Origin: Ruegeria faecimaris
Lineage (GTDB): Bacteria; Pseudomonadota; Alphaproteobacteria; Rhodobacterales; Rhodobacteraceae
Length of the DNA: 64,000 nt
Reading direction: 5' to 3'
Assembly: GCF_900182615.1 (NCBI RefSeq)
Contig: NZ_FXTE01000001.1
Coordinates: 744,001-808,000 of the forward strand
Shown here: piece by piece, positions 10,106 to 18,191 of the stretch
Layout of the letters: every line of letters starts with the position of its first letter
Numbering within the stretch: the stretch's first letter is position 1
The notes under the pieces: generated by a model
Databases searched by the model: none
Seen by the model: the letters and a program-made list of their open reading frames with translations, nothing else
Told to the model about the DNA's origin: nothing
Translations under genes and position numbers: made by a program

Positions 10106-10720
10106 ATGACAAAACGCGGGTATCACCACGGCAACCTGAAACAGGCTCTGATCGACGCAGCTCTGTCCCTGATCGAGGAAAAGGGTCCGACCGGGTTCAC
10201 CCTGTCAGAGGCTGCAAAAGCGGCAGGCGTCACGCCTGCAGCTGTTTATCGCCACTATCACGGGCGCGAGGACCTGATCGCCGAGGCGGCGCGTCAGGGG
10301 TTCGAGATGTTCGCCGATCTAATTCAATTCGCTTATGACAAAGGCCAGCCTTCGGCGCTGGCTGCATTCGAAGCAACCGGGCGCGCCTATCTGGCCTTTG
10401 CTCGCAAGAATCCTGGCCACTATATCGCGATGTTCGAAAGTGGGATTTCCGTCAACCGCACCCCAGAACTTGCCCTGGCTGCAAACCGGGCCAGAGATGT
10501 TCTGGAAAAAGCTGCAGCCGATCTGTCGCAACATATTCCGCCGGAAAAACGTCCGCCGGCTTCAATGTTCAGCGCACATATCTGGGCGCTGAGTCACGGT
10601 GTAGTCGAATTGTTTGCACGCAACACCGGCGCCACCGCACCCTTCCCGCCCGAAGATCTTTTGGAAACGGGGATCGGTATTTATCTGAGGGGACTAGGGC
10701 TGGTGCCTCCGGACGAATAA
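10106..10720 (+). CDS. TetR/AcrR family transcriptional regulator
   Basis: A 204-residue TetR-type repressor. The N-terminal helix-turn-helix (about residues 10-56) contains FTLSEAAKAAGVTPAAVYRHYHGREDLI, quoted here as the diagnostic region from Phe25 to Ile52, with the usual YRHY recognition-helix end. The C-terminal part looks like the WHG-type ligand domain. The ribosome site is weak (CAGGG abutting the ATG). It lies between ppk2 and the convergent cyclase gene, so its target is not obvious; autoregulation is likely for the family. Confidence 0.85.
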   Translation: MTKRGYHHGNLKQALIDAALSLIEEKGPTGFTLSEAAKAAGVTPAAVYRHYHGREDLIAEAARQGFEMFADLIQFAYDKGQPSALAAFEATGRAYLAFARKNPGHYIAMFESGISVNRTPELALAANRARDVLEKAAADLSQHIPPEKRPPASMFSAHIWALSHGVVELFARNTGATAPFPPEDLLETGIGIYLRGLGLVPPDE

Positions 10721-10725
10721 GGCCG

Positions 10726-11784
10726 TCAGAACACCGGTTTCCGTTGCGGAATGCTGAGACCGGATGTGACATTAATCAGATCCATCTCACCCATACCCTT
10801 GATGTCCACACGCCCGATATCAGAGACCTGAAACTCGTCAATCAGGGCGTATTTCATTTCTTCAGGCGCAACAATGTTCATTGGGTTTGCAAAGACTTGC
10901 AGCCGGGAAGCGATGTTCACGGCGGGTCCGAATACATCATAGACATATTTCTGAATACCAACCACAGATCCCACCGCTGGCCCCATACCCAGCCCCACAC
11001 GTGCCTGCCACTTGTGCGGATGGCTTTCATTTCTCCGCTCAAGATAGCGAAGGAACCTGACCGCACAATGGGCAGCAGCAGTCGCATGATCTGGCGTAGC
11101 ATCCGGCATGCCTGACACCGCTAGATAAGCATCGCCAATGGTCTTGATCCGCTCACATCCGAACTGTTCAACGATCCGGTCAAAGGCCGTAAAGATGTCA
11201 TTCAACTCGCTTAGGGTAACCGTCGGGTCCGTCTTGGCGGCAAAATCCGTGAACCCCACAAAGTCCAGCATCACAACTGACACCTGATCGTAAAGCTGCG
11301 GCGTGACCACACCGAATGTCTTGAATTCTTCATAAACAGCGCGCGGCATCAGGTTCAGCAACAGCCTTTCAACCCGCTCTTTCTCACGCTCCAACTCGCG
11401 CGTGTTGCGTTCGACCATGGTCGAGTAGCTGTCAATCATGCTTTCAAGTTCGCGGATTTTGGTGATGTTCTGAAACTCGATGACCAGAACCTGTTCCGAA
11501 AGACCGTTTGCCAGAGAAACTGCCGTTGCGAAAACCAATGTCCTGCGTTTCGGCTTGATCTGCAATTCGACCGAGTATCTGAGCCCCGATTGCTTTACGT
11601 CTTCAAGTTCACGCGCATCAAGGTCAGGAAAAATATCCAACAATGTCTGTCCATTAGCCGGAAGGCCAAACCATTCCTGAAAAGGGCCGTTGCAGAATAC
11701 GAATGTAAGATCTGATGCCCGAACCACTGCGACACCAACACCGATCGCGCGCAGCAGTTGTTCATTGATCGCAAGAATACTCAT
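10726..11784 (-). CDS. PAS domain-adenylate cyclase (class III)
   Basis: A 352-residue soluble signalling enzyme. Residues about 5-115 form a PAS-like domain (VVRASDLTFVFCNGPFQEWFG), residues about 115-145 a helical linker with ETRELEREKERVERLL-like heptads, and residues about 165-345 a class III cyclase domain. Metal-site Asp residues are in VVMLDFVGFT and KTIGDAYL. The Lys of KTIGDAY and the Asp of YDVFGPAVN are the adenine-selecting pair, and NIASR carries the transition-state residues, so ATP to cAMP is predicted. Its ATG overlaps the stop of the upstream truncated globin gene (ATGA), implying coupled translation and a possible haem-gas or redox input. Confidence 0.9.
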   Translation of the reverse strand: MSILAINEQLLRAIGVGVAVVRASDLTFVFCNGPFQEWFGLPANGQTLLDIFPDLDARELEDVKQSGLRYSVELQIKPKRRTLVFATAVSLANGLSEQVLVIEFQNITKIRELESMIDSYSTMVERNTRELEREKERVERLLLNLMPRAVYEEFKTFGVVTPQLYDQVSVVMLDFVGFTDFAAKTDPTVTLSELNDIFTAFDRIVEQFGCERIKTIGDAYLAVSGMPDATPDHATAAAHCAVRFLRYLERRNESHPHKWQARVGLGMGPAVGSVVGIQKYVYDVFGPAVNIASRLQVFANPMNIVAPEEMKYALIDEFQVSDIGRVDIKGMGEMDLINVTSGLSIPQRKPVF

Positions 11785-12149
11785 GCCGCATCGCGCGTAA
11801 CAATAATTGCGCGTTTGGATTCGATCGCTCCCAAGGCAATCTTTACGTGCCGATCTTCCATTCCATGTAACGCCAGCGCTTCACCGAACAGAGCTGCCAT
11901 TTCGTCAAAATCTGCGTGCGTGATGTTCAGATTTCTGTGAACCGCTTCAATTCGATCATCACTAAAAGATGTCGGGCCACCGATCAGAGAAGATACGAAC
12001 TTGGTCTGGTGATCAATCAGCCTTGGCATGTCGATATCTTCGAAATGGTCACCGATCTGATCAGACTCCAGTGCCATCTCGTAAAAAGTCATTACGATCC
12101 GGCTGATCGTTTTGAAACCGCCATAATGCTCATAGATTGTCTGACCCAC
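11781..12149 (-). CDS. Truncated haemoglobin, group I-like
   Basis: A small globin of about 122 residues. The TIYEHYGG start, the FYEMALES segment with Tyr at the B10-like position, DMPRLIDHQTKFVSSLIGGP and the proximal His in AVHRNLNIT match group I truncated haemoglobins, which bind haem and O2 or NO. The start is uncertain: GTG codons at 12149, 12173 and 12182 are all open; 12149 puts the protein start just before the conserved helix. It is the first gene of a two-gene unit, sharing an ATGA overlap with the cyclase gene, so the two proteins are probably made in fixed ratio and may work together. Confidence 0.82.
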   Translation of the reverse strand: MGQTIYEHYGGFKTISRIVMTFYEMALESDQIGDHFEDIDMPRLIDHQTKFVSSLIGGPTSFSDDRIEAVHRNLNITHADFDEMAALFGEALALHGMEDRHVKIALGAIESKRAIIVTRDAA

Positions 12150-12276
12150 ACCAACCCCAAACCGGAAAAACACCAACAACACTGGAAGATTAATTCAATT
12201 TGACAGTTTTGTTAACGCTTATCGAAAATTACTATTTTTACTTGGTAGGAAAGCCGTGATCAGCCCATGATCTAAA

Positions 12277-13119
12277 CTAAACCCTCAGGTCTTCGGCACA
12301 GGGGATAAATCCGACATACCCCCCGCTTTCAAGCAACCGGGCTTCGCCTCTCTGGCGCCAATACAACTTGCGTTTCGCGGCCTGCAATTCGCGACGAATG
12401 CGAAACCACAGGGGTCCCTTTTCCAGACCGCTATTGGTCTTTCTGTTTTGTGAACGTTCACTGACTTTCACGGAATCTTCAGCCTGATCTTGCTGTTTCG
12501 ACCAGATCATTTGAACGCCGACTGCTGGAAAACACTGATACATTTGCCAATCCGGGCGGGGGATAGATACGAAATCATCCAGGTGATCCGAGTATTTCTC
12601 GGACCACATCAGCAATTTACGGCAGGCCGCCTGCGACAGGATATATGCGGCCGCGCTGGGTGCCATTTCCAGCATCGGGCGAACCGGTACGCCGGAAATC
12701 TGTAGTTCTGGCCCAAACCGCAGCACCCGGGGGGAATAGTCCAGCTTTAGGAAGTCGAACCCTGACCCTGCTTCGAGCAATCTGGCAATCACACCGCCAG
12801 CTTGGGTCGACATTTCGACATCGTCTTCAAAGATCGCAACAGCCTTCAGGTCTTGCTGAACGGCACGCTTCCAAACGGCGCGATGGCTTTCGAAACAAGC
12901 GACTTCACTTTGTTTCAGACCCCAGCGGCTGCCGGAACCGGCAACATATCCGTGACCATCCAGTGCGCCTTCTTGTTGCGCGTCGGTCGCACTGAAACGC
13001 GCGGCCCCGATCAGCCCGGTATGGGCGAACTGTGCCTCCATAAAGTTGCGCCGCTCGGGTACCCGATCCAGATTGATATAGTAGACACCCGTTCCCGGTG
13101 GCAGTTCATGATGGCCCAC
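12277..13119 (-). CDS. Glycosyltransferase family 25 protein
   Basis: A 280-residue GT25 enzyme, the LPS glycosyltransferase family. Diagnostic parts are VYYINLDRVPERR at the N-terminus, SEVACFESHRAVW and the nucleotide-sugar binding IFEDDVEMS. The C-terminal 60 residues are basic (KLYWRQRGEARLL) and may touch the membrane. The acceptor and sugar are unknown. It stands alone; the divergent agmatinase-like gene begins 132 bases away. Confidence 0.85.
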   Translation of the reverse strand: MGHHELPPGTGVYYINLDRVPERRNFMEAQFAHTGLIGAARFSATDAQQEGALDGHGYVAGSGSRWGLKQSEVACFESHRAVWKRAVQQDLKAVAIFEDDVEMSTQAGGVIARLLEAGSGFDFLKLDYSPRVLRFGPELQISGVPVRPMLEMAPSAAAYILSQAACRKLLMWSEKYSDHLDDFVSIPRPDWQMYQCFPAVGVQMIWSKQQDQAEDSVKVSERSQNRKTNSGLEKGPLWFRIRRELQAAKRKLYWRQRGEARLLESGGYVGFIPCAEDLRV

Positions 13120-13251
13120 GGCTGTTCCTTTATAATGCCTGCACCAGATACACTTCGCACAATCGGATAATCAAGCCCACAGCCCCCACCTATCGCAGCT
13201 TTGAATTCCTGTCTAAGCTGCCGTTGAACAGCAAGAAACGGGAAACTCGCC

Positions 13252-14226
13252 ATGTCATCACATGGGTATAGCGGTGGGCGGCTTAATCTGCCTTTCGTCG
13301 GCATTTCGACCTTCGGCAAAGCGCCGTATGTCGAGGATTGGGACAATATCGACGCGGATGTCGCAGTCATGGGGGCGCCTTTCGACTTTGGCACTCAATG
13401 GAGGTCCGGCGCGCGCTTTGGGCCCCGTGCTGTACGCGAGGCCTCAACCCTGTTCAGCTTTGGCCATGCCGGGGCCTATGACCATGAGGATGACGCCACT
13501 TATCTGGATGGATCGGTGCGGATGGTCGATATTGGGGATGCCGATATTATCCACACCAAGACAGATGAGAGCCACGCCAATATTCAATACGGCGTCGAAC
13601 GTATTCTGTCCGCAGGCGCCCTGCCCGTCACCATCGGCGGCGATCATTCGGTGAATATCCCCTGCATCAACGCCTTTGCCTCAGATTGCGCGCAGAACGG
13701 TCCGATCCATGTGGTCCAGATCGACGCGCATCTGGATTTCGTTGACGAGCGTCATGGCGTCACTGCTGGCCACGGCAATCCGATGCGGCGGGCGATTGAA
13801 AAGCCTTATGTCGCCGGCATGACCCAGTTGGGGATCCGAAACGTGTCATCAACCGCCAAGGAAGGGTATGAGGATGCCCGCGCTCGCGGCTCGGACATCT
13901 TGTCCGTACGACAGGTGCGCAAGTTGGGCACCGAGGGTGTATTGGAGCGCATCCCCGAGGGCGCGAGGTATTACGTTACGATTGATATCGACGCGTTTTG
14001 CCCCTCAATCGCACCTGGCACGGGTACGCCCAGCCATGGCGGGTTTTTGTATTACGATGTGCTGGAAATTCTTCAGGGGCTGGCGAAACGCGGTGACGTG
14101 GTCGGGATCGACCTTGTTGAAGTCGCCCCAAGTTACGACCCAACCGAAAGCACGCAGATTCTGGCGGCACAGGTGCTGCTGAACTTTATCGGCTTCATCT
14201 TTCACGAACGGGGCAAGAAGGGCTGA
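13252..14226 (+). CDS. Agmatinase-family ureohydrolase
   Basis: A 324-residue ureohydrolase that splits a guanidino group to give urea. The three metal signatures are GGDHSV, the VVQIDAHLDF stretch and TIDIDAFCPSIAPG, in order, so the binuclear manganese site is complete. In the last signature Cys stands where most agmatinases have Asp before Pro; that residue is not a metal ligand but may help shape the pocket. Agmatine is the default substrate, but guanidinobutyrate, guanidinopropionate or another guanidino acid is equally possible given the convergent creatinase operon next door. The symbol speB is withheld for that reason. Confidence 0.88.
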   Translation: MSSHGYSGGRLNLPFVGISTFGKAPYVEDWDNIDADVAVMGAPFDFGTQWRSGARFGPRAVREASTLFSFGHAGAYDHEDDATYLDGSVRMVDIGDADIIHTKTDESHANIQYGVERILSAGALPVTIGGDHSVNIPCINAFASDCAQNGPIHVVQIDAHLDFVDERHGVTAGHGNPMRRAIEKPYVAGMTQLGIRNVSSTAKEGYEDARARGSDILSVRQVRKLGTEGVLERIPEGARYYVTIDIDAFCPSIAPGTGTPSHGGFLYYDVLEILQGLAKRGDVVGIDLVEVAPSYDPTESTQILAAQVLLNFIGFIFHERGKKG

Positions 14227-14247
14227 TCGCCCTTCCTGCCCATGTGA

Positions 14248-15468
14248 TCAGGCGCTGATCGTGTTGTGTTCTGGCCCATAGGGGAAGCCGGTGATGTTTT
14301 CAGCTCCGGCCTCTTCGACCACAAGAATGTCATGCTCACGATAGCCGCCGGCGCCTTTCTGACCTTCAGGTATCCACAGCATCGGCTCGATGGACACGAC
14401 CATGCCGGGTTCCAAAACCGTGTCGATATCCTCGCGCAGTTCAAGACCCGCTTCACGACCGTAGTAATGGCTGAGTATGCCGAAGGAATGGCCATAGCCA
14501 AAGGACCGGTATTGCAGCAGGCCTTCGTCGGCGAAGAAACGGTTGATCTCAGCCGTGATCCCCGAGCAGGTCGCGCCCGGTTTGATCAGGCTCAACCCCA
14601 ACTCATGCGCGGCGACGTTTGCCTTCCAGATGCGCAGGCTATCGGCGTCGGGTTCGCCAAGAAACAAGGTGCGTTCCAGCGCAGTGTAATAGCCCGAGAT
14701 CATCGGGAATGTGTTCAGCGACAGGATATCGCCCTTTTGCAGCGCCCGCTTAGTGACCGGGTTATGTGCGCCATCAGTGTTCAGGCCGGATTGAAACCAG
14801 ACCCAAGTGTCGCGGTACTCGGCCTCTGGATAGGCACGAGCAATCTCGGCCTCCATCGCGTCACGGCCTGCCATGGCGATATCGATCTCGGTCGCGCCTT
14901 CGCGGATCGCCGCGTGAATGGCTGCACCGCCCACATCTGCAGTGTGTGCGCCGCCTTTGATCAGCGCGATCTCTTCAGCTGATTTCACCATACGTGCGGC
15001 CATCGTGTCAGGTGCAATATCCACCAATTCCGGCCCGCCCAGCATATCCAGCGCGGTGTCGCGCATTGCCAGGGTCATATGGTCGCCTTCGATCCCGATC
15101 CGCCGTGCAGATCCGATCAGATCAGCCACCGCGCGCCAGTAATTGTTCCGCTTCCAGTCGGTATAGATCACGTTGTCTTCAACCGAGCGACGCCAAGGCT
15201 GGCCGGCGTCGATATTGGCCGACACGGTGGTGCATTTGTCCTGAGTGACAACGCAACCGTAGGGACGCCCGAACGAGCAATACAAGAAGCCCGAGTAATA
15301 GGCGATGTTTTGCATGGAAGTCAGCAGAACTGCTGGAATATCGCGGGCGGCCATCGTGGCGCGCAAACTGGCCAGACGGCGTGCATATTCCGCCTTACTA
15401 AAGGGCAAAGGCGCCTTGTCACCGTTGTGGCAGGTAAAGAATTCGGGGCGATTGTTTAGATCATTCAT
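14248..15468 (-). CDS. Creatinase (creatine amidinohydrolase)
   Basis: A 406-residue protein that hydrolyses creatine to sarcosine and urea. Of the pita-bread (M24-like) fold, it matches Pseudomonas creatinase nearly end to end in my memory: the YCSFGRPY motif, SANIDAGQPWRR, NTDGAHNPVT with the catalytic His at 235 (His232 in P. putida), and GYGHSFGILSHYYGREAGLELREDIDTVLEPG (residues near 330-360). The start is the ATG at 15468, preceded by GGAGAG; a longer reading frame upstream lacks homology. It is the last gene of the PotABCD-like operon, strongly suggesting that the importer carries creatine or a related guanidino compound. A folded RNA of about 160 bases separates it from the permease gene. 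Confidence 0.93.
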   Translation of the reverse strand: MNDLNNRPEFFTCHNGDKAPLPFSKAEYARRLASLRATMAARDIPAVLLTSMQNIAYYSGFLYCSFGRPYGCVVTQDKCTTVSANIDAGQPWRRSVEDNVIYTDWKRNNYWRAVADLIGSARRIGIEGDHMTLAMRDTALDMLGGPELVDIAPDTMAARMVKSAEEIALIKGGAHTADVGGAAIHAAIREGATEIDIAMAGRDAMEAEIARAYPEAEYRDTWVWFQSGLNTDGAHNPVTKRALQKGDILSLNTFPMISGYYTALERTLFLGEPDADSLRIWKANVAAHELGLSLIKPGATCSGITAEINRFFADEGLLQYRSFGYGHSFGILSHYYGREAGLELREDIDTVLEPGMVVSIEPMLWIPEGQKGAGGYREHDILVVEEAGAENITGFPYGPEHNTISA

Positions 15469-15484
15469 CTTGGTCTCTCCTCGA

Positions 15485-15617
15485 TGCCGGACAGGCAAAG
15501 CCCGGCCACAAGTCCCGGCGTTCAGGACAAGCGGCCTCGGGAACCGAGAGCCATGCACCCGCCTAGATGTCACGACGCCATCGTGACCGGGGTGCATGGT
15601 GAAATCGCTAAATCACC
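15485..15617 (-). promoter_or_regulatory. Structured intercistronic RNA before creatinase
   Basis: The 161 bases between the permease stop and the creatinase start fold into several perfect stems when read on the minus strand. The main one has a 10-bp outer stem (15590-15599 with 15551-15560, CCATGCACCC/GGGTGCATGG) and a 7-bp inner stem (15581-15587 with 15569-15575, GTCACGA/TCGTGAC) with an 8-base one-sided internal loop. A GGTGA/TCACC stem just upstream (15613-15617 with 15598-15602) shares two bases with the outer stem, so they exclude each other. A CTCGG/CCGAG stem and a GCCGG/CCGGC stem lie nearer the start codon. No T tract follows. It could be an RNA-stability element, attenuator or ligand-sensing leader; I know no named family that matches. 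Confidence 0.6.
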
Positions 15618-15629
15618 TTGTGAGTCGCG

Positions 15630-16841
15630 TCAAGCGGGACTGAGCCCCCGCAGGCGTTCAGACCGCCGCCGCAGCAGCTCTACCGTGGTCAACAGCGCAA
15701 TCGAGATCACCACAAGGATGGTCGCTACTGCCAGAATGGTCGGGCTGATCTGTTCGCGCAGGCCGGTGAACATCTGCCATGGCAGTGTCTTCTGGCTGGC
15801 AGAGCCAACGAACAGCACCACAACCACCTCATCGAACGAGGTGATAAAGGCGAAGAGGCCGCCCGAGATCACGCCCGGCAGGATCAGGGGCATCTGAATC
15901 TTGAAAAACGTCCGCACCGGGCCCGCGCCCATATTCGCCGCCGCCCGCGTCAGAGAGCGATCAAAGCCCACCAGCGTCGCAGTCACGGTGATGATGACGA
16001 AAGGGATGCCCAGAACGGCGTGGGCAAGGACAACTTTCACATAGCCCACGAAGTTCTTGTTCATGCCCAGCGTGCCTTCCATGAAGCGACCGATATCGCT
16101 GTAGAAGAAGAACATGCCGGTGGCCGAGATGATCAACGGCACGATCATCGGCGAGATCAGGACGCCCATGATGACGCGGCGGCCGGGTACGTGGCTCTGG
16201 CTGAGGCCGATGGCCGCCAACGTGCCCAGCGAGACCGAGATGATCGTCGCAATCGGCGCGATGATCAGCGAGTTCTTGAAGCTGCGCTGCCATTCATTGT
16301 TGGTGAAGAAATCGCGGTAATGCTTCAGCGAATACCCTTCGGGGTCCAGACTCAGCATCTCAGGGGTGAAGGTAAAGAAGTCCTGCGCGTTGAACGACAG
16401 CGGCAGAACCACAAGGATCGGGGTGATCAGGAACACGAAGATCGCACCGCAGATAACCCGGAACAGATAGTGATAGAATACCTGTTTTGGCGTCAGATAG
16501 CTGAGCAGTTTACGGCGATACCGGCCTTCATAGAGCCAATAGATAAAGAAGATAAAAAACCAACCGCCCAACAGGCCCAGAATGCCACCCATCGGACCTG
16601 ACAACAGGAAACCGATGACGCCGAAACCCAGGATATTGATCCAGCGCGCCAGTTTTTCGTTCTTCAGAACGTTGATGTAGACCCAGGCCAGCGCGGCGAT
16701 CAGAGCTGCGCCACCCAGAATGCCCAAAAGGATCGAGCCGTTGCCCGCGCCGACAAAGACGCCGGCTAAGGCACCCGCCAAGGCGACACTGGGCAGAACC
16801 ATGGAGAGCGGTTTGCGGGATATCGGTGTAAGTGCAGCCAT
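15630..16841 (-). CDS. ABC transporter permease, PotC-like with long N-terminal membrane extension
   Basis: A 403-residue inner-membrane permease. The C-terminal 275 residues are a standard PotC-type domain with the EAA loop AAANMGAGPVRTFFKIQMPL that docks on the ATPase. The first 115 residues are extra: they hold about three hydrophobic segments (for example ILGGAALIAALAWVYINVL) not present in E. coli PotC, which is about 264 residues long. The gene starts five bases after the other permease gene ends, so the pair is translationally linked. It works with the other permease, the ATPase and the binding protein of this operon to import, by inference, creatine. Confidence 0.88.
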   Translation of the reverse strand: MAALTPISRKPLSMVLPSVALAGALAGVFVGAGNGSILLGILGGAALIAALAWVYINVLKNEKLARWINILGFGVIGFLLSGPMGGILGLLGGWFFIFFIYWLYEGRYRRKLLSYLTPKQVFYHYLFRVICGAIFVFLITPILVVLPLSFNAQDFFTFTPEMLSLDPEGYSLKHYRDFFTNNEWQRSFKNSLIIAPIATIISVSLGTLAAIGLSQSHVPGRRVIMGVLISPMIVPLIISATGMFFFYSDIGRFMEGTLGMNKNFVGYVKVVLAHAVLGIPFVIITVTATLVGFDRSLTRAAANMGAGPVRTFFKIQMPLILPGVISGGLFAFITSFDEVVVVLFVGSASQKTLPWQMFTGLREQISPTILAVATILVVISIALLTTVELLRRRSERLRGLSPA

Positions 16842-16846
16842 GTCGA

Positions 16847-18121
16847 TTATCCCAACTTCACATTATCAATGCCCACGATCTTGTCGTAGACCCAGTAGAG
16901 CAGCATGACGACACCCAGCAGGATCGTACCCAAGGCCGCAGCTAGTCCCCAGTTCAGCGAGGACGAGATGTGATAGGCGATCCGGTTCGAGATGAAGACA
17001 CCCTTTGTGCCGCCAACGATTTCAGGCGTGATGTAGTATCCGATCGACAGAATGAATACGAGGATCGAGCCCGCTCCGATACCCGGAATGGATTGTGGGA
17101 AGTAGATGCGCCAGAACGTCGTCCAGTTGGTCGCGCCCATTGATTTCGCCGCGCGCGTGTAAGTCACCGGGATCGTCTGCATCACTGAATACATCGGCAG
17201 GATCATGAACGGCAGCAGGATATGCGTCATCGCAATGATCGTGCCGATCTGGTTATTGATGATCACCAGTCGTGCATCATCGGCCACAAGTCCAAGCCAG
17301 ACCAATGTTTCATTAATCACGCCCTGCTGTTGCAACATCACTTTCCACGCCGAGGTCCGCACCAGAAGTGAGGTCCAGAAAGGCAAGAGGACAAGGATCA
17401 TCAGCAGGTTCGACACCCGCATCGGTAGGGTCGCCAGCAGGTAGCTAACCGGATAGGCCAGCAGGATACAGGACACTGTAATCACCAGCGACATGAACAA
17501 CGTGCGGCCAAACAGCTTGATCAGAATCTGCTTGTCTTCAGGCTGCGACTGCGCGCCTTCGGGCGTGCGGCGCATATCGACCGCGTTCAGGAAATAACCA
17601 TTGGTAACCGTTGGCGAATGGGTCTTGATCACGGCCCACGTCTTAGGATCGCCCCAGCCCTCGTGAATCTCGATGATCTGGTCCTTGAAGGGTCCATCGG
17701 TTTCAGGGTCAAGCTTGCCCATTTTCCGGCCAGAGCGGCGGAACAAAGAAGACATGCCAGTCTCTTCGTAGTTCAGACGCGAGCCAAGGCGGGTGTGGGT
17801 TTTGCTATCAACGGCAACGACCATGTCGCGAACGAATGCGTCGTATACTGCTTCGTCCGGAAGCTCACCGCTTTGGGCGTCCCAGCTTTGCAGGGCTTCC
17901 ACAGTAAGCGGGAGGGTCTCTGAAACCATGCTGTTTTCAACCGAGCGGAACAGCATTGAAGCAATCGGCACGATAAAGGAAAACATGACAAATAGCAGAA
18001 GCGGAGCGACGAGCATCAATGCTCGTAACTTCTGCCGCCGCAGTGAACGTGCCAGCGATTGCTTGAGCGGCGTTCCGTCCGCTGCCAGCATCGGCCCCGC
18101 ATTTTGGCTTGCGTCAGTCAT
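16847..18121 (-). CDS. ABC transporter permease, PotB-like with enlarged periplasmic domain
   Basis: A 424-residue permease whose core matches PotB, with the EAA loop AKSMGATNWTTFWRIYFPQ. After the first membrane segment (LMLVAPLLLFVMFSFIVPI) it carries a hydrophilic domain of about 150 residues, rich in charged residues and containing NGYFLNAVDMRRTPEG, before the second segment. E. coli PotB has only a short loop there. An AAGGGG ribosome site precedes the ATG. It pairs with the adjoining PotC-like subunit; the enlarged periplasmic domain may help dock the binding protein, but this is conjecture. Confidence 0.88.
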   Translation of the reverse strand: MTDASQNAGPMLAADGTPLKQSLARSLRRQKLRALMLVAPLLLFVMFSFIVPIASMLFRSVENSMVSETLPLTVEALQSWDAQSGELPDEAVYDAFVRDMVVAVDSKTHTRLGSRLNYEETGMSSLFRRSGRKMGKLDPETDGPFKDQIIEIHEGWGDPKTWAVIKTHSPTVTNGYFLNAVDMRRTPEGAQSQPEDKQILIKLFGRTLFMSLVITVSCILLAYPVSYLLATLPMRVSNLLMILVLLPFWTSLLVRTSAWKVMLQQQGVINETLVWLGLVADDARLVIINNQIGTIIAMTHILLPFMILPMYSVMQTIPVTYTRAAKSMGATNWTTFWRIYFPQSIPGIGAGSILVFILSIGYYITPEIVGGTKGVFISNRIAYHISSSLNWGLAAALGTILLGVVMLLYWVYDKIVGIDNVKLG

Positions 18122-18148
18122 CTGTGCCCCTTGACTCTGCTTGGGTCT

Positions 18149-18168
18149 GGGGGCGGCGCACCGCCCCC
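18149..18168 (-). other. Stem-loop between binding-protein and permease genes
   Basis: GGGGGCGG (18149-18156) pairs perfectly with CCGCCCCC (18161-18168) around a four-base loop. There is no T tract, so it is better read as a stabilising 3' hairpin for the binding-protein message, as seen in many ABC operons, than as a full terminator. Confidence 0.65.
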
Positions 18169-18191
18169 GACTGTTTCATGAAATCAAACGA

